The notes beneath the pieces are model-generated. The model worked only from the letters and a program-made list of their open reading frames with translations. It was not told the origin of the DNA and did not search any database. This document shows positions 54,696 to 63,701 of a stretch of 64,000 bases of DNA, in pieces (the stretch's first letter is position 1; each line of letters opens with the position of its first letter). The position numbers and the translations under genes were made by a program. Source of the DNA: an uncultured Bacteroidales bacterium (GTDB lineage Bacteria > Bacteroidota > Bacteroidia > Bacteroidales > P3); assembly GCA_900319865.1 (NCBI GenBank), contig ONQD01000003.1, forward strand, positions 62,001 to 126,000. Direction: 5' to 3'.

Positions 54696-54703
54696 TATAT
54701 TTG
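54696..54703 (+). promoter_or_regulatory. -7 box of the S46 peptidase promoter
   Basis: TATATTTG is a full match to TAnnTTTG, 122 bases before the ATG at 54825. The nearest TTG is at 54666-54668, farther than usual. The leader has one small hairpin (GTCGC-AA-GCGAC near 54759). The preceding 54297-54695 holds no supported gene. Confidence 0.45.
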
Positions 54704-54824
54704 CATGTCCAATACCTTCAGCCCGATTTCCCAATCAACTGATAAATTGGCAATTCCGTCGCAAGCGACAAACAATATTATAATGTAATTAATTTATATA
54801 TTCATTAATACACACAATTTATCT

Positions 54825-56996
54825 ATGAAAAAAATCTTTTTATCTTTGATTCTGACCATGCTGGTTTTGGCTCCCGCCTCCAGCCGTGCCGACGAAGGCA
54901 TGTGGCTTCTCTCATTGATAGGCAAGAACTATGCCGACATGCAGAAAGCCGGTTTCAAACTCACCCCCGAAGACATCTATAGTATCAATCAGAACTGCAT
55001 CAAGGACGCCATCGTAGGCCTTGGCAACGAAGGCAGACCCTTCTGGCATTTCTGCACAGGCGAAATCATCAGCAATCGCGGTCTCATCTCTACCAACCAC
55101 CACTGCGGTTACGGCAAACTGCAGGAACACTCCACCGTTGAGCACGACTACCTGCGCGACGGTTTCTGGGCATACAACATGGCCCAGGAACTCCCCAACC
55201 CCGGCCTCACCGCCTCCATCCTGGTTCGTATGGAAGACGTTACCGGCCGGGTACTGGAATGCCTCAGCGACGAAATGAGCGAGTCCGACCGCGCCAAAGC
55301 CATCCGCAACGTCAGTGAACGCATCGCCCGCGAAGCCGTACAGGGAACCGACTACGACGCCACCGTCAAACCCATGTTCAACGGCAACCAATTCTTCCTC
55401 TTTGTCCACATCATCTACAAGGATGTCCGTCTCGTCGGCGCCCCCCCCTCGTCTATGGGCAAATTTGGCGGCGACACCGATAACTGGTCCTGGCCCCGCC
55501 ACACCTGCGACTTCTCCATGTTCCGCATCTACACTGCCCCCGACGGCAAACCCGCTGCCTACGCGAAGGAGAATATCCCCCTCAAACCCAAGCACCACCT
55601 CCCCGTCAGCGCACGCGAACTGAAAGACGGCGACTTTGCTATGGTTCTCGGTTTCCCCGGCACCACCACCCATTTCCTCACATCCTATGGCCTAAAAGAA
55701 ACCATGGAAGTGACCAACAAACTGCGCTACGAGCTCCGCACCGTCAAAATCAACATCCTACGCGAAGCCATGAACAGCGACCAGGCCATCAAAATCAAAT
55801 ACGCCTCCAAATACGCCAGCTGCTCCAACTATTGGAAATACAGCAACGAGCAGAACAAAGCCCTCACCGAACTCAACACTATGGCTCTCAAGAAAGAGAT
55901 AGAAAAAGAATACTACGACTGGGCACTCGACAAAGACCCCAAATACCGCAATGCCCTCGGCCTGATTGAAAAAAGCTACGCCGACCGCCGCGAATTGCAG
56001 GAAGCCCTCGTCTACCTTGACGAAGGTCTTCTCGAAGGTCCCGAACTGCTCTACCAATCCACCCTCTTCGGCCGCAGCATCAAAGCCATCTGCTCCGAGA
56101 CCAACCCCGACCAACGCGATGCAATGATTGCCGAACTCAAGAAAGAAGCCGAACAGTTCTACAAGGACTACGACCAAACCGTTGAACAAAACGTAATGGC
56201 CGCCATGATGGAATACACCTACCGCAACATCAACATCAACTACATCCCCGAATGCCTCAAAACCGCCGACCGTAAATATCACGGCGACTTCGCCTCGCTC
56301 GTAAACCATCTTTTCAGCAGATCCATCTTCGCCAACAAAGAGGCTTTCGACAAATTCATGGAGAACCCCAGCGAGAAACAACTCAACCGCGATGAAATAT
56401 ACAAATACGGCACTGAGATTCTCAACAAATACCGCGATATCTATCTCTCCATCCCCCAGGAGAACCGCGACAACCTCACCCGTGGCACCCGCGACTTCGT
56501 TGACGGCATCCTCCAAATCAACTCCGGCAAAAAACTCATGTGCCCCGATGCCAACAGCACCATCCGCCTCACCTACGGCAACGTCAAGGCCTACGACCCC
56601 CGCGACGGTGTCACCTACCACTACTACACCACCCTCGCCGGCGTGATGCAGAAAGAAGACCCCACCAACACTGAATTCATCGTTCCCCAGCGTCTCAAAG
56701 ACCTCTACGCTGCACGTGACTTCGGCACCTACACCAACAGCCGCGGCGAACTGCCCACCTGCTTCATCACCAACAACGACATCACCGGCGGCAACAGCGG
56801 TTCGCCCGTGCTCGATGCCTACGGCAACCTCATCGGTCTTGCCTTCGACGGCAATAGTGAAGCCATGTCGGGCGACATCGATTTCGAGGAGAACCTACAA
56901 CGCTGCATCTGCCTCGACTCCCGCTACATGCTCTTCGTCATCGACAAATACGCCAACGCTCAGAACCTTATCGACGAGATGGACATCGTCCGATAA
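54825..56996 (+). CDS. S46 family dipeptidyl-peptidase, DPP7 type
   Basis: 723 residues. A signal peptide (FLSLILTMLVLAPASSRA) is followed by the S46 chymotrypsin-like double barrel with helical domain. The His motif is STNHHCGYG (89-97), the Asp motif GDTDNWSWPRHTCDFSMFRI, and the nucleophile motif GGNSGSPVLD (Ser658). Eighteen residues after Ser658 is Gly676 (LAFDGNSEAMSGD). In S46 enzymes Gly at this place goes with DPP7-type preference for hydrophobic P1 and Arg with DPP11-type acidic preference, so DPP7 type is predicted. It cuts dipeptides from peptide N-termini in the periplasm, feeding amino-acid catabolism. Confidence 0.93.
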   Translation: MKKIFLSLILTMLVLAPASSRADEGMWLLSLIGKNYADMQKAGFKLTPEDIYSINQNCIKDAIVGLGNEGRPFWHFCTGEIISNRGLISTNHHCGYGKLQEHSTVEHDYLRDGFWAYNMAQELPNPGLTASILVRMEDVTGRVLECLSDEMSESDRAKAIRNVSERIAREAVQGTDYDATVKPMFNGNQFFLFVHIIYKDVRLVGAPPSSMGKFGGDTDNWSWPRHTCDFSMFRIYTAPDGKPAAYAKENIPLKPKHHLPVSARELKDGDFAMVLGFPGTTTHFLTSYGLKETMEVTNKLRYELRTVKINILREAMNSDQAIKIKYASKYASCSNYWKYSNEQNKALTELNTMALKKEIEKEYYDWALDKDPKYRNALGLIEKSYADRRELQEALVYLDEGLLEGPELLYQSTLFGRSIKAICSETNPDQRDAMIAELKKEAEQFYKDYDQTVEQNVMAAMMEYTYRNININYIPECLKTADRKYHGDFASLVNHLFSRSIFANKEAFDKFMENPSEKQLNRDEIYKYGTEILNKYRDIYLSIPQENRDNLTRGTRDFVDGILQINSGKKLMCPDANSTIRLTYGNVKAYDPRDGVTYHYYTTLAGVMQKEDPTNTEFIVPQRLKDLYAARDFGTYTNSRGELPTCFITNNDITGGNSGSPVLDAYGNLIGLAFDGNSEAMSGDIDFEENLQRCICLDSRYMLFVIDKYANAQNLIDEMDIVR

Positions 56997-57018
56997 TCCC
57001 TCCCGGTCGACAACAAAC

Positions 57019-57062
57019 ACACACAGGAGAATGTCCCCCACAGGGGCATTCTCTTGTGTTTT
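57019..57062 (+). terminator. terminator of the S46 peptidase gene
   Basis: A long hairpin with arms ACACACAGGAGAATG and CATTCTCTTGTGT, and an inner CCCC/GGGG pairing around CACA, is followed by TTTT. It starts 23 bases after the stop. Confidence 0.8.
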
Positions 57063-57800
57063 AAAGACAGCATCTATAAATTAGTCCGTAAATCTTTCTG
57101 TTTAACTCAAATAGGTCATTAGGGTTTAACCCAAATCGGTCATTAGGGTTTAATGTCAACACCAATAGATGTCAACACTTTTTATCCCACATCCATCTCC
57201 CCATTTTACCTCATCCATCCTCCTTCCCGCTCCCTTTCCTCTTCACCACTTCATAACCCCTTAGTAAGCTTCTATTAACCTCTATACTGAAGAAGAATTA
57301 AAAATGGGTTGGAAGAATAGTGAACCGTAAGCGGAGTTTGAAAAAAAAGACACGGGAGACGGGGCAGCTGCGGATTGGATTTAAGTCGCGGAGGAAGCAA
57401 CCGCAACTACTGCTGGAAGGGCTGGCGGGTGGTAATAGATCGGGATGAAAAGAGGCACGAAGCCAGGCATCAAACCGACCGCATCGCTTAGAGAGCAACC
57501 TACGTTATTGTCTGAAACACACCGGTAATGCAGATATACTGCGTTGGAATAGAGGAAGCAAAAAAGTGGTAGCATGAAAGCCGCAGCGCAATATGCCATC
57601 GCTGGTTTACACATTGGTATGAGTGCTGAAACTGTTTATTTACGAAGGATTTAACGCTGAATATCGGTTACCAGACCTGACCTACAAGTAAAAGAATTAA
57701 CAGGTATAACTCAATAAAGCAAGCAATTATCAGCTATTAGTCACAAACAAGAGTTAACCTAAATGAGGAAATGACAGCAACACTCAAGGGCGATAAAGCA
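57063..57800. other. long intergenic region without a supported gene
   Basis: Lies between the peptidase terminator and the HU terminator. Short open frames (e.g. near 57298-57614) have no coding character or recognised family. The only structure seen is the tandem repeat at 57101-57148. Confidence 0.6.
57101..57148. repeat. tandem pair of 24-base repeats, copies 2 and 3 of the interspersed repeat
   Basis: Two directly adjacent 24-base units (57101-57124 and 57125-57148) share the core GGTCATTAGGG and differ at two bases; the second contains CCCAAATCGGTCATTAGGG. A near copy is at 33354-33375. Confidence 0.7.
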
Positions 57801-57831
57801 ATCCGGGCCGCAGCTACGCTGCGGCCCGGAT
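57801..57831 (-). terminator. strong hairpin, terminator of the HU gene
   Basis: ATCCGGGCCGCAGC (57801-57814) is an exact reverse complement of 57818-57831 with a 3-base loop, a 14-bp G+C-rich stem. It lies 27 bases after the HU stop on the minus strand and is followed there by TGCTTTATC. Confidence 0.75.
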
Positions 57832-57857
57832 ATTACTGTCTCTTCTCTGCAAAACGC

Positions 57858-58118
57858 TTAAAGAAGGCCTTTACCGGCTTTAAATTTAGCCGATTTCTTA
57901 GCTGCAATTTTAATTTTTGCACCCGTACGGGGATTGCGGCCAACGCGAGCAGGACGTTCGGTGACACCGAAAGTACCAAATCCTACGAGAGTTACCCGTC
58001 CACCTTTGGCAAGTTGCTCTTTCACTACGTCGACATAGGCATTCAAAGCTTTGCCTGCATCAACTTTGGTCATTCCTGCCTTTTCTGCCATAGCAGCAAT
58101 CAGTTCGGTCTTGTTCAT
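57858..58118 (-). CDS. HU family DNA-binding protein
   Basis: 86 residues, standard HU length. MNKTELIAAMAEKAGMTKVD is the helical N-terminus, GGRVTLVGFGTFGVTERPAR is the DNA-binding saddle with the GFGTF signature, and RNPRTGAKIKIAAKKSAKFK is the DNA-wrapping arm. It is a nucleoid protein. Single-gene unit with its own promoter and terminator. Confidence 0.96.
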   Translation of the reverse strand: MNKTELIAAMAEKAGMTKVDAGKALNAYVDVVKEQLAKGGRVTLVGFGTFGVTERPARVGRNPRTGAKIKIAAKKSAKFKAGKGLL

Positions 58119-58150
58119 GATAATTTTTTTTAAGGGTTTATATTTAATTT

Positions 58151-58166
58151 TACATTTGCAAATGTA
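58151..58166. promoter_or_regulatory. 16-bp palindrome made of two opposed -7 boxes upstream of the HU gene
   Basis: TACATTTGCAAATGTA is a perfect palindrome. Each half is TACATTTG, a full match to TAnnTTTG, one per strand. The minus-strand half (58159-58166) would serve HU, with a predicted leader of ~35 bases. Neither side has a good TTTG at the right distance. The palindrome could equally be an operator. Confidence 0.5.
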
Positions 58167-58231
58167 TATCTTTTTTTTAATGTAAGTAACACTTTGAAAA
58201 AATAATTTGTGTTAAAAAATTTGCCGTAAAA

Positions 58232-59173
58232 TTAAATTACTATTTTCCAATTACTTACATCATACCCACGGAGAAATTCTTGGACAGTAATTCTCTTCTT
58301 TCCGCTCATTTGCAGACTTAAAATATGAACAAAACCATCCCTCACGCCCACTTTTTTGACCGTTTTATTGTCGGTAATTAGTTGTCCAATGGTAGAGTTA
58401 GGTGATGGTTCGAAACTTACTTCATACACCTTAATGGTCTGGGTCATCTGCTTGGAGTCGACCACCTGCATGGTGGCGGCAGGATAGGGCGACAGGCCAC
58501 GCACAAAATCCACAATGCGCTGACCGGGAAGATTCCAGTCTATGGCGCAGTCGGGTTTGAACAGTTTGGGTGCGGGACGAAGTTGTTCGCATGTGGGCTG
58601 GGGCTGGGGGTGCAAGGAGCCGTCGGCCAGACCGTCGAGTGTTTGGACAACCAGCCGACTGCCCATCTCAGCAAGGCGGTCGTGGAGGGTCTCTGCTGTG
58701 TCGTCGGGAGCAATGGGAGTGGATTGCTGCATAAGGATGGAGCCTTCGTCAATACGCTCGTTGAGGAGGAAGGTGGTGACACCTGTTTCCTTTTCGCCAT
58801 TGATGATGGCCCAGTTGATCGGGGCTGCGCCGCGGTATTGGGGCAACAGCGAGGCGTGGAGGTTGAATGTGCCCATGGGAGGCATAGCCCAAACGCTCTG
58901 AGGCAACATCCTGAAGGCTACTACCACGAAGATGTCGGCCCCCCAGGCCTGCAATGCCGACTGGAAATCAGGGTCGCGCAACCGTTCGGGTTGGAGCAGG
59001 GGCAGGTTGTGCTGCAGGGCATATTGTTTGACGGGTGATGCTGTGACTTTGAGCCCTCGGCCAGTGGGACGGTCGGGCACTGTGACTACCCCCACCACCT
59101 TGTGGCCCGAGGCACAAATGGCATCAAGCGAGGCTACTGCAAAATCGGGCGTACCCATAAATACTATTTTCAT
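58232..59173 (-). CDS. fmt: methionyl-tRNA formyltransferase
   Basis: 313 residues. KIVFMGTPDFAVASLDAI opens the formyltransferase domain, VVAFRMLPQSVWAMPPMGTF precedes the catalytic FNLHASLLPQYRGAAPINWA, and GVTTFLLNERIDEGSIL follows. The C-terminal ~100 residues are the OB-like tRNA domain. It formylates initiator Met-tRNA. It is 134 bases upstream-adjacent to the rpoN-M23 stop, same strand. Confidence 0.96.
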   Translation of the reverse strand: MKIVFMGTPDFAVASLDAICASGHKVVGVVTVPDRPTGRGLKVTASPVKQYALQHNLPLLQPERLRDPDFQSALQAWGADIFVVVAFRMLPQSVWAMPPMGTFNLHASLLPQYRGAAPINWAIINGEKETGVTTFLLNERIDEGSILMQQSTPIAPDDTAETLHDRLAEMGSRLVVQTLDGLADGSLHPQPQPTCEQLRPAPKLFKPDCAIDWNLPGQRIVDFVRGLSPYPAATMQVVDSKQMTQTIKVYEVSFEPSPNSTIGQLITDNKTVKKVGVRDGFVHILSLQMSGKKRITVQEFLRGYDVSNWKIVI

Positions 59174-59307
59174 AACGATGCGGTCTATTTCTTTCTAAAT
59201 TGTATGAACGTTTGTAGAATTGTTGTTGGATGATTGTATCACTTAGTCCCGACAAGAAGGCTGTGCAAGCCGTCTATGGCGCGATAAAATGGCCATACCA
59301 CTGACGG

Positions 59308-61779
59308 CTAACGCACGCGTAAGCGTGTGCCCGACTTGAACTTGCTGATATCGGGATTGAGCGCACGGAGCTTTTCGACTGTGGTATAATTGCGTTTGGC
59401 CATTTCCTCAAGCGTTTCACCCTTGCGCATAGTGGCATACACAGGCTTGTTTGACCTGGCTTTCCTGTCTGCCTCTTCTGGTACAATGCTCTTGTCTGCC
59501 TTGTAGACAAGGTCTTCGTGTTTGTTGGGTTTGCGGATGCCAAAATATGTTTTGTCGAGATAAAGTTTGCGTGTCCGGAGGGTGTAGTTCGAGAAGTCGA
59601 GAATCCATTCGGGGTCGAACGGCTCGTATTGGAACCGCACTTCGAAATGGAGGTGGGGACCTGTGGAACGGCCGGTGCTGCCGCCGAGTCCCACCACCTG
59701 CCCCGCAGCAACCACCTGAAGGGGTTTGACATTGATTCGCGAGAGATGGCCGTAAACTGTCTCAAGACCATTATAATGACGAATCACCACCAAATTGCCG
59801 TAAGCACCCATGGGCCGGGCAATGCGCACCACTCCGTTGAAGGCTGCATGGACCGGCTCGCCCATCCGAAGACGGATATCCACACCGCGGTGGGGGCGAT
59901 TCCAACGCCAACCATAGGGCGAGGTGATGATGTTTTTCACGGGGAAACAGAACTTCTCGTTATCCTTTAGCAGCCGGATGGAGATTTCGTCGGGCAGTGA
60001 ATCCATAGAGAGGTCGACCAAACGGACATGCGAACCCGAAAGGTTGCGCCCATACCACAAAGCCGATGGCGGTGGGAGGGTGGAGTTGTACATCACATCG
60101 ATAAGCTCGTCGCCCGAAGCGAGCGCGGTGTCGATGGCATTGGGGTCGGGTTCGGGCTCGTGTATCTCGAGAGCCGGGCGGGGCTGCACAGTCTTGCCGT
60201 CTTTCTTGGCGGGTGTCTTGGACTGCATGGACTTGGCTTTTCCCTCGCGTATGCGGGCGTTGAGTATTGAGTCGAAATAGCTCTCTTTCTGTGGCTGCTG
60301 CGCGCTGAGAGCACCCGCCACAAGGATGAAGAGCAAGAGCATTTTGAGCTGCCGACGCAGCCTCCCTTCGGGAATGCCTAGCATATTGCGGTACTTGGCC
60401 ACAGTACGACGGGCCACAGGGTAACCCTTCTCGGTCAAGATGTTGGCCAACGCCTCGTCGGAATAGGGTTTCTGTTTGTCCTCAGCGTCGACGGTCTCCT
60501 GCAACACACGGCGCACCGCTTCGGTGGCCACCTCCTCACCCTCGTTGTTCACTATGGCTTGCGAGAAGCAGTCCTTCAGCAGGAATGTGCCGTATTCCGT
60601 TTGTACGTATTTGCTGTTCACCACCCGCGAAACGGTAGAGATGTCATAACCTGTCTGTTCGGCCACATCTTTCTGCAAGAGAGGTTGCAGCGTAGAACTG
60701 TCGCCGGTAAGGAAAAAGCGGTATTGCCGTTTCAGTATGACCTGCATGACGCGCATCATGGTGACGTTGCGTTGTTGCAGCGTGTCAACAAGCATATTGG
60801 CACTGTCGGTGCGGCTCTGCAGAAACTCGATGGTCTCTTTCTCGCCAGCCGTGGGGCTCGAAACAGCAGCCAGCTGCTGGAGCATCTCCTGATAGTAGGA
60901 GTTGAGTTGCAGCTGCGGAAGATTGCGGTTGTTGAGGGTGAGATATAATTCCTCGTCGTGACGGGTGATAATGAAATCGGGCACAATGTAATGGTTGCGC
61001 GAGATATCGGAGTCGCCGCCACCGGGTTTGGGATTGAGCCTTCGAATCAAGGCCAACGCCGACTGCAGTTGCTGATTGTCGATTTGAAGGGTTTCGAGAA
61101 TAAAGTCGTAGTTGTGATTGGCCACGCTGTCAAAGCACTCGTCCACAATACGTATGGCCACCGCGGCATCGGGATTGTTGTCCTCCATGCGGTGAAGTTG
61201 CAAGGAAAGACACTCTTGAAGGCTGCGTGCCCCCACTCCGGGTGGGTCCATCTGCTGAATGATGTGCAACACCTCCTCCACCTCGTCGGGATTGACCTCG
61301 AGGCCCTGCGTAAAAGCCAAGTCGTTGGCGATAAGGTCGACACTGCGGCCCACATAACCGGAATTGTTCAACGAGCCAATAATTTCCTGGGCTATGGCCT
61401 CCTGTCTGGGGGAAAGATGTTTCATGGTGAGCTGCTCGAACAGATTGTCGAAAAACGAGGGTTCGGCAACATAGACGGTTTCGCGCTGGTCAATATTCTT
61501 GTCGCGCTCCTGTCGCTCGCGATAGCTATAGTCGTCATCGTCGGTATCCACACTCACCAAGCTTTCATAGTCGTTATATCCGTCGTCATCACGTTCGGGG
61601 AGCGACTCCATAGCATTGTCCGACTCGGAAGAAATTTCAAGCACAGGATTCTTCTCCAGTTCTTCTTTCAGCCGTTGCTCCAACGAGGTGACGGGCAGTT
61701 GAATCATCTGCATCAACAGAAACTGCTGGGGGGAGAGTTTCTGTTTCATCTTCATAGATTGTCGTTGTCCGGCTTTCAT
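59308..61779 (-). CDS. in-frame fusion of sigma-54 (RpoN) and LysM/M23 endopeptidase
   Basis: 823 residues in one uninterrupted frame. Residues 1-479 are a full RpoN: region I (KQKLSPQQFLLMQMIQLPVT), core-binding region, HTH, and the RpoN box ARRTVAKYR (456-464) ending GRLRRQLK. At 480 a signal-peptide-like segment begins (MLLLFILVAGALSAQQ, ATG at 60342), then a Ser/Pro linker, an M23 domain (HRGVDI and TGPHLHFEVRF, full zinc set) and a C-terminal LysM (VYATMRKGETLEEMAKRN). Normally rpoN ends near RLRRQL; here AAA replaces the expected stop just before the ATG. Likely two products, with internal initiation for the M23 part, or a true fusion. Confidence 0.85.
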   Translation of the reverse strand: MKAGQRQSMKMKQKLSPQQFLLMQMIQLPVTSLEQRLKEELEKNPVLEISSESDNAMESLPERDDDGYNDYESLVSVDTDDDDYSYRERQERDKNIDQRETVYVAEPSFFDNLFEQLTMKHLSPRQEAIAQEIIGSLNNSGYVGRSVDLIANDLAFTQGLEVNPDEVEEVLHIIQQMDPPGVGARSLQECLSLQLHRMEDNNPDAAVAIRIVDECFDSVANHNYDFILETLQIDNQQLQSALALIRRLNPKPGGGDSDISRNHYIVPDFIITRHDEELYLTLNNRNLPQLQLNSYYQEMLQQLAAVSSPTAGEKETIEFLQSRTDSANMLVDTLQQRNVTMMRVMQVILKRQYRFFLTGDSSTLQPLLQKDVAEQTGYDISTVSRVVNSKYVQTEYGTFLLKDCFSQAIVNNEGEEVATEAVRRVLQETVDAEDKQKPYSDEALANILTEKGYPVARRTVAKYRNMLGIPEGRLRRQLKMLLLFILVAGALSAQQPQKESYFDSILNARIREGKAKSMQSKTPAKKDGKTVQPRPALEIHEPEPDPNAIDTALASGDELIDVMYNSTLPPPSALWYGRNLSGSHVRLVDLSMDSLPDEISIRLLKDNEKFCFPVKNIITSPYGWRWNRPHRGVDIRLRMGEPVHAAFNGVVRIARPMGAYGNLVVIRHYNGLETVYGHLSRINVKPLQVVAAGQVVGLGGSTGRSTGPHLHFEVRFQYEPFDPEWILDFSNYTLRTRKLYLDKTYFGIRKPNKHEDLVYKADKSIVPEEADRKARSNKPVYATMRKGETLEEMAKRNYTTVEKLRALNPDISKFKSGTRLRVR

Positions 61780-61824
61780 AGTTGTAGGGGATTTAATATA
61801 GTTAACTCAACTTTAAGGAAAATA

Positions 61825-63255
61825 TTATCCTGCAGAGTCAAAAAATTTATCTTGGAAATTGAGCAGATAAACACGCCTCGTGGCGCGGGTGACGGCGGTA
61901 TAGAGCCAGCGGAGATATTCCTTGTCGACCATATTGTCGGTAACATACCCCTGATCAATGATTACAGTGGGCCATTGGCCGCCCTGGGTTTTGTGGCAAG
62001 TGAGGGCATAGGCAAATTTCACCTGCAGGGCATTGTAGTAGGGGTTCTCTTTCACCGCCCTCAGCCTGTCGGCGTGACGGGGCATATCGGCATAGTCCTC
62101 CATCACTGTTTCGAACAGCCGCTGCGACTCGTCGGAAGTAAGCGAGGGCGACTCACTGTGGAGCGTTTCCAAAAGCAGCTTGCAATCCTGGACGGGAGCA
62201 TCAGGATAGTCCACAAATCGCAGTGTGGCGTCCACAAAATGGAATCCATACAACTCCTGATGGTTGCGCAAGCTCTGCACCTCCACTATGTCTCCATTGG
62301 CAATAAACCCGATATCGCTTTCAGGGTCAAGCCAGTAGTAGTTATTCTTCACCACCATCAGGTAGTCGCCCGCGTTGACCTCCTCCTCGCGGAACAACAC
62401 ACGGTTACGGATTTCCTGATTGAAGAGGTTGGCGCGTTTATTGCTCCGCGTGACCACAACCACCTGCTCTATCCCGGCCTCATCATATTCGCGGTTGAGC
62501 GTCTCCTCCAACTCGGCCCCACCAAGTCGTTGCACATCCCCACCCTCCGAAAGGTCGAACAGCGGCATTTCGGGAAAGTCGCCGTCGGCCAGCGTCGATA
62601 TCTTCACACGCAGAAGCGTGGCATTGAGCAGAATGTCGGAGAGATGCTGTTGACGAACCACCTCGGTAAGTTCGTAGTGGTGGATTTTGAGGTGCGAAAA
62701 CGCCCGAAGATATTCCAAATCGAGTGCCGGACTTTGGTCGGCACCAACCGGGGGCAGCTGGGCGGTGTCGCCTATTAGCATCAGGCGGCAATGGTTGCCC
62801 TCAGCCACATAGTCTATCAAATCTTCCAGCAAGTTGCGGCGTGCGTATCCGCCATCGTCGCCCAAGCCAATCATCGACGCCTCGTCAACAATAAACAACG
62901 TGTAGCTATGCTTGTTCAGCGCACGAGCCATGTGGATGTTTCCGCTGCTGTCGGTAACCGTTTGGTAAATCTTTTTGTGGATAGTATAGGCCGGCTGAGC
63001 CGAATAGCCCGCCAGCACCTTGGCCGCACGGCCGGTGGGAGCCAGCAGCATGGTCTTGATGCGCAGAGCTGGCGCCGACTGCACCAAAGCACTCACCAGC
63101 GAGGTCTTGCCCGTGCCGGCATAACCTTTCAACACAAACGCCGCCGCGGGGTCGGGGTCATAAAGAAACTGCACCATCTCCTCGCAAGCCGACAACTGGC
63201 CCGCGGTGGGTTGATGGGGGAAATGCGACAATATGAACCTGACTACTTTTTCCAC
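61825..63255 (-). CDS. RecD/Pif1-like ATP-dependent DNA helicase
   Basis: 476 residues, GTG start. Motif I is FVLKGYAGTGKTSLVSALV, motif Ia LAPTGRAAKVL, motif II LFIVDEASMIG, motif III LMLIGDTAQLPPVG, and the C-terminal UvrD_C_2-type part has FAYALTCHKTQGGQWPTVII with LYTAVTRATRRVYLL. SF1B helicases of this small size in Bacteroidota act in DNA repair or recombination; partner subunits are not encoded here. A -7-like box (TAGGTTTG, minus strand, 63263-63270) lies only eight bases upstream, which would make the message nearly leaderless. Confidence 0.9.
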   Translation of the reverse strand: MEKVVRFILSHFPHQPTAGQLSACEEMVQFLYDPDPAAAFVLKGYAGTGKTSLVSALVQSAPALRIKTMLLAPTGRAAKVLAGYSAQPAYTIHKKIYQTVTDSSGNIHMARALNKHSYTLFIVDEASMIGLGDDGGYARRNLLEDLIDYVAEGNHCRLMLIGDTAQLPPVGADQSPALDLEYLRAFSHLKIHHYELTEVVRQQHLSDILLNATLLRVKISTLADGDFPEMPLFDLSEGGDVQRLGGAELEETLNREYDEAGIEQVVVVTRSNKRANLFNQEIRNRVLFREEEVNAGDYLMVVKNNYYWLDPESDIGFIANGDIVEVQSLRNHQELYGFHFVDATLRFVDYPDAPVQDCKLLLETLHSESPSLTSDESQRLFETVMEDYADMPRHADRLRAVKENPYYNALQVKFAYALTCHKTQGGQWPTVIIDQGYVTDNMVDKEYLRWLYTAVTRATRRVYLLNFQDKFFDSAG

Positions 63256-63278
63256 TTGGCGGCAAACCTAATTGCAAA

Positions 63279-63311
63279 AAAGGAGGTCCGCCGTTTGGGC
63301 GAATCTCCTTA
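63279..63311 (-). terminator. rho-independent terminator of secG
   Basis: On the minus strand AAGGAG and CTCCTT close an inner TTCGCC/GGCGGA stem with loop CAAAC-like bases, followed by a run of T residues. It lies 21 bases after the secG stop. Confidence 0.8.
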
Positions 63312-63331
63312 TATTTGCTTGTTCCAAAAAA

Positions 63332-63676
63332 TTACTCTGCCTCGGGGGTAGTGGCAACATCGGTGGCCATAGGAGCAGTGGCAGCGGGAACGGGAACTGC
63401 ACTCTTGGCGGCGGAAGCGTCAACCTCTGTGTTCAGCGACGAATCCATTGCATGGCGAGGGATGGCGACAGTAGCAGCCAACGACAACACAACCAACGCA
63501 ATGGCCAAGCCCCATGTAATCTTTTCGATAGTCTCTGTGGTTTTGCGGACACCCAATACCTGGTTAGGAGCCGAGAAGTTAGCAGCCAATCCGCCACCTT
63601 TCGAGTTCTGAACCAATACAACAAGTGCCAAAGCAATGCATACAAGCAGGATAAGGATAACAATAACTGTGTACAT
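63332..63676 (-). CDS. secG: preprotein translocase subunit SecG
   Basis: 114 residues. Two membrane helices (IVILILLVCIALALVVLV and ITWGLAIALVVLSLAATVA) flank the conserved loop NSKGGGLAANFSAPNQVLGV. A Ser/Ala-rich acidic tail (AVPVPAATAPMATDVATTPE) extends beyond the usual ~80 residues, common in Bacteroidota. It is part of the SecYEG channel. 25 bases follow the gene upstream, so the two are probably co-transcribed. Confidence 0.93.
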   Translation of the reverse strand: MYTVIVILILLVCIALALVVLVQNSKGGGLAANFSAPNQVLGVRKTTETIEKITWGLAIALVVLSLAATVAIPRHAMDSSLNTEVDASAAKSAVPVPAATAPMATDVATTPEAE

Positions 63677-63701
63677 TGTGTGTTAATTATTTATTATTTG
63701 T

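Noticed and set aside
54411..54788. 125-codon open frame on the plus strand between mraZ and the S46 peptidase
   Set aside because: Its translation is low-complexity Ser/Thr/Pro/Asn from an A+T-rich spacer, has no recognisable domain, and overlaps a full -7 promoter box at 54696-54703.
57298..57614. short minus-strand open frames between the S46 peptidase and HU
   Set aside because: Cys/Ser/Pro-rich translations without any domain; likely chance frames.
60958..62778. 606-codon open frame antisense to rpoN and the helicase
   Set aside because: Spans two well-supported genes on the other strand and has no recognisable motif.
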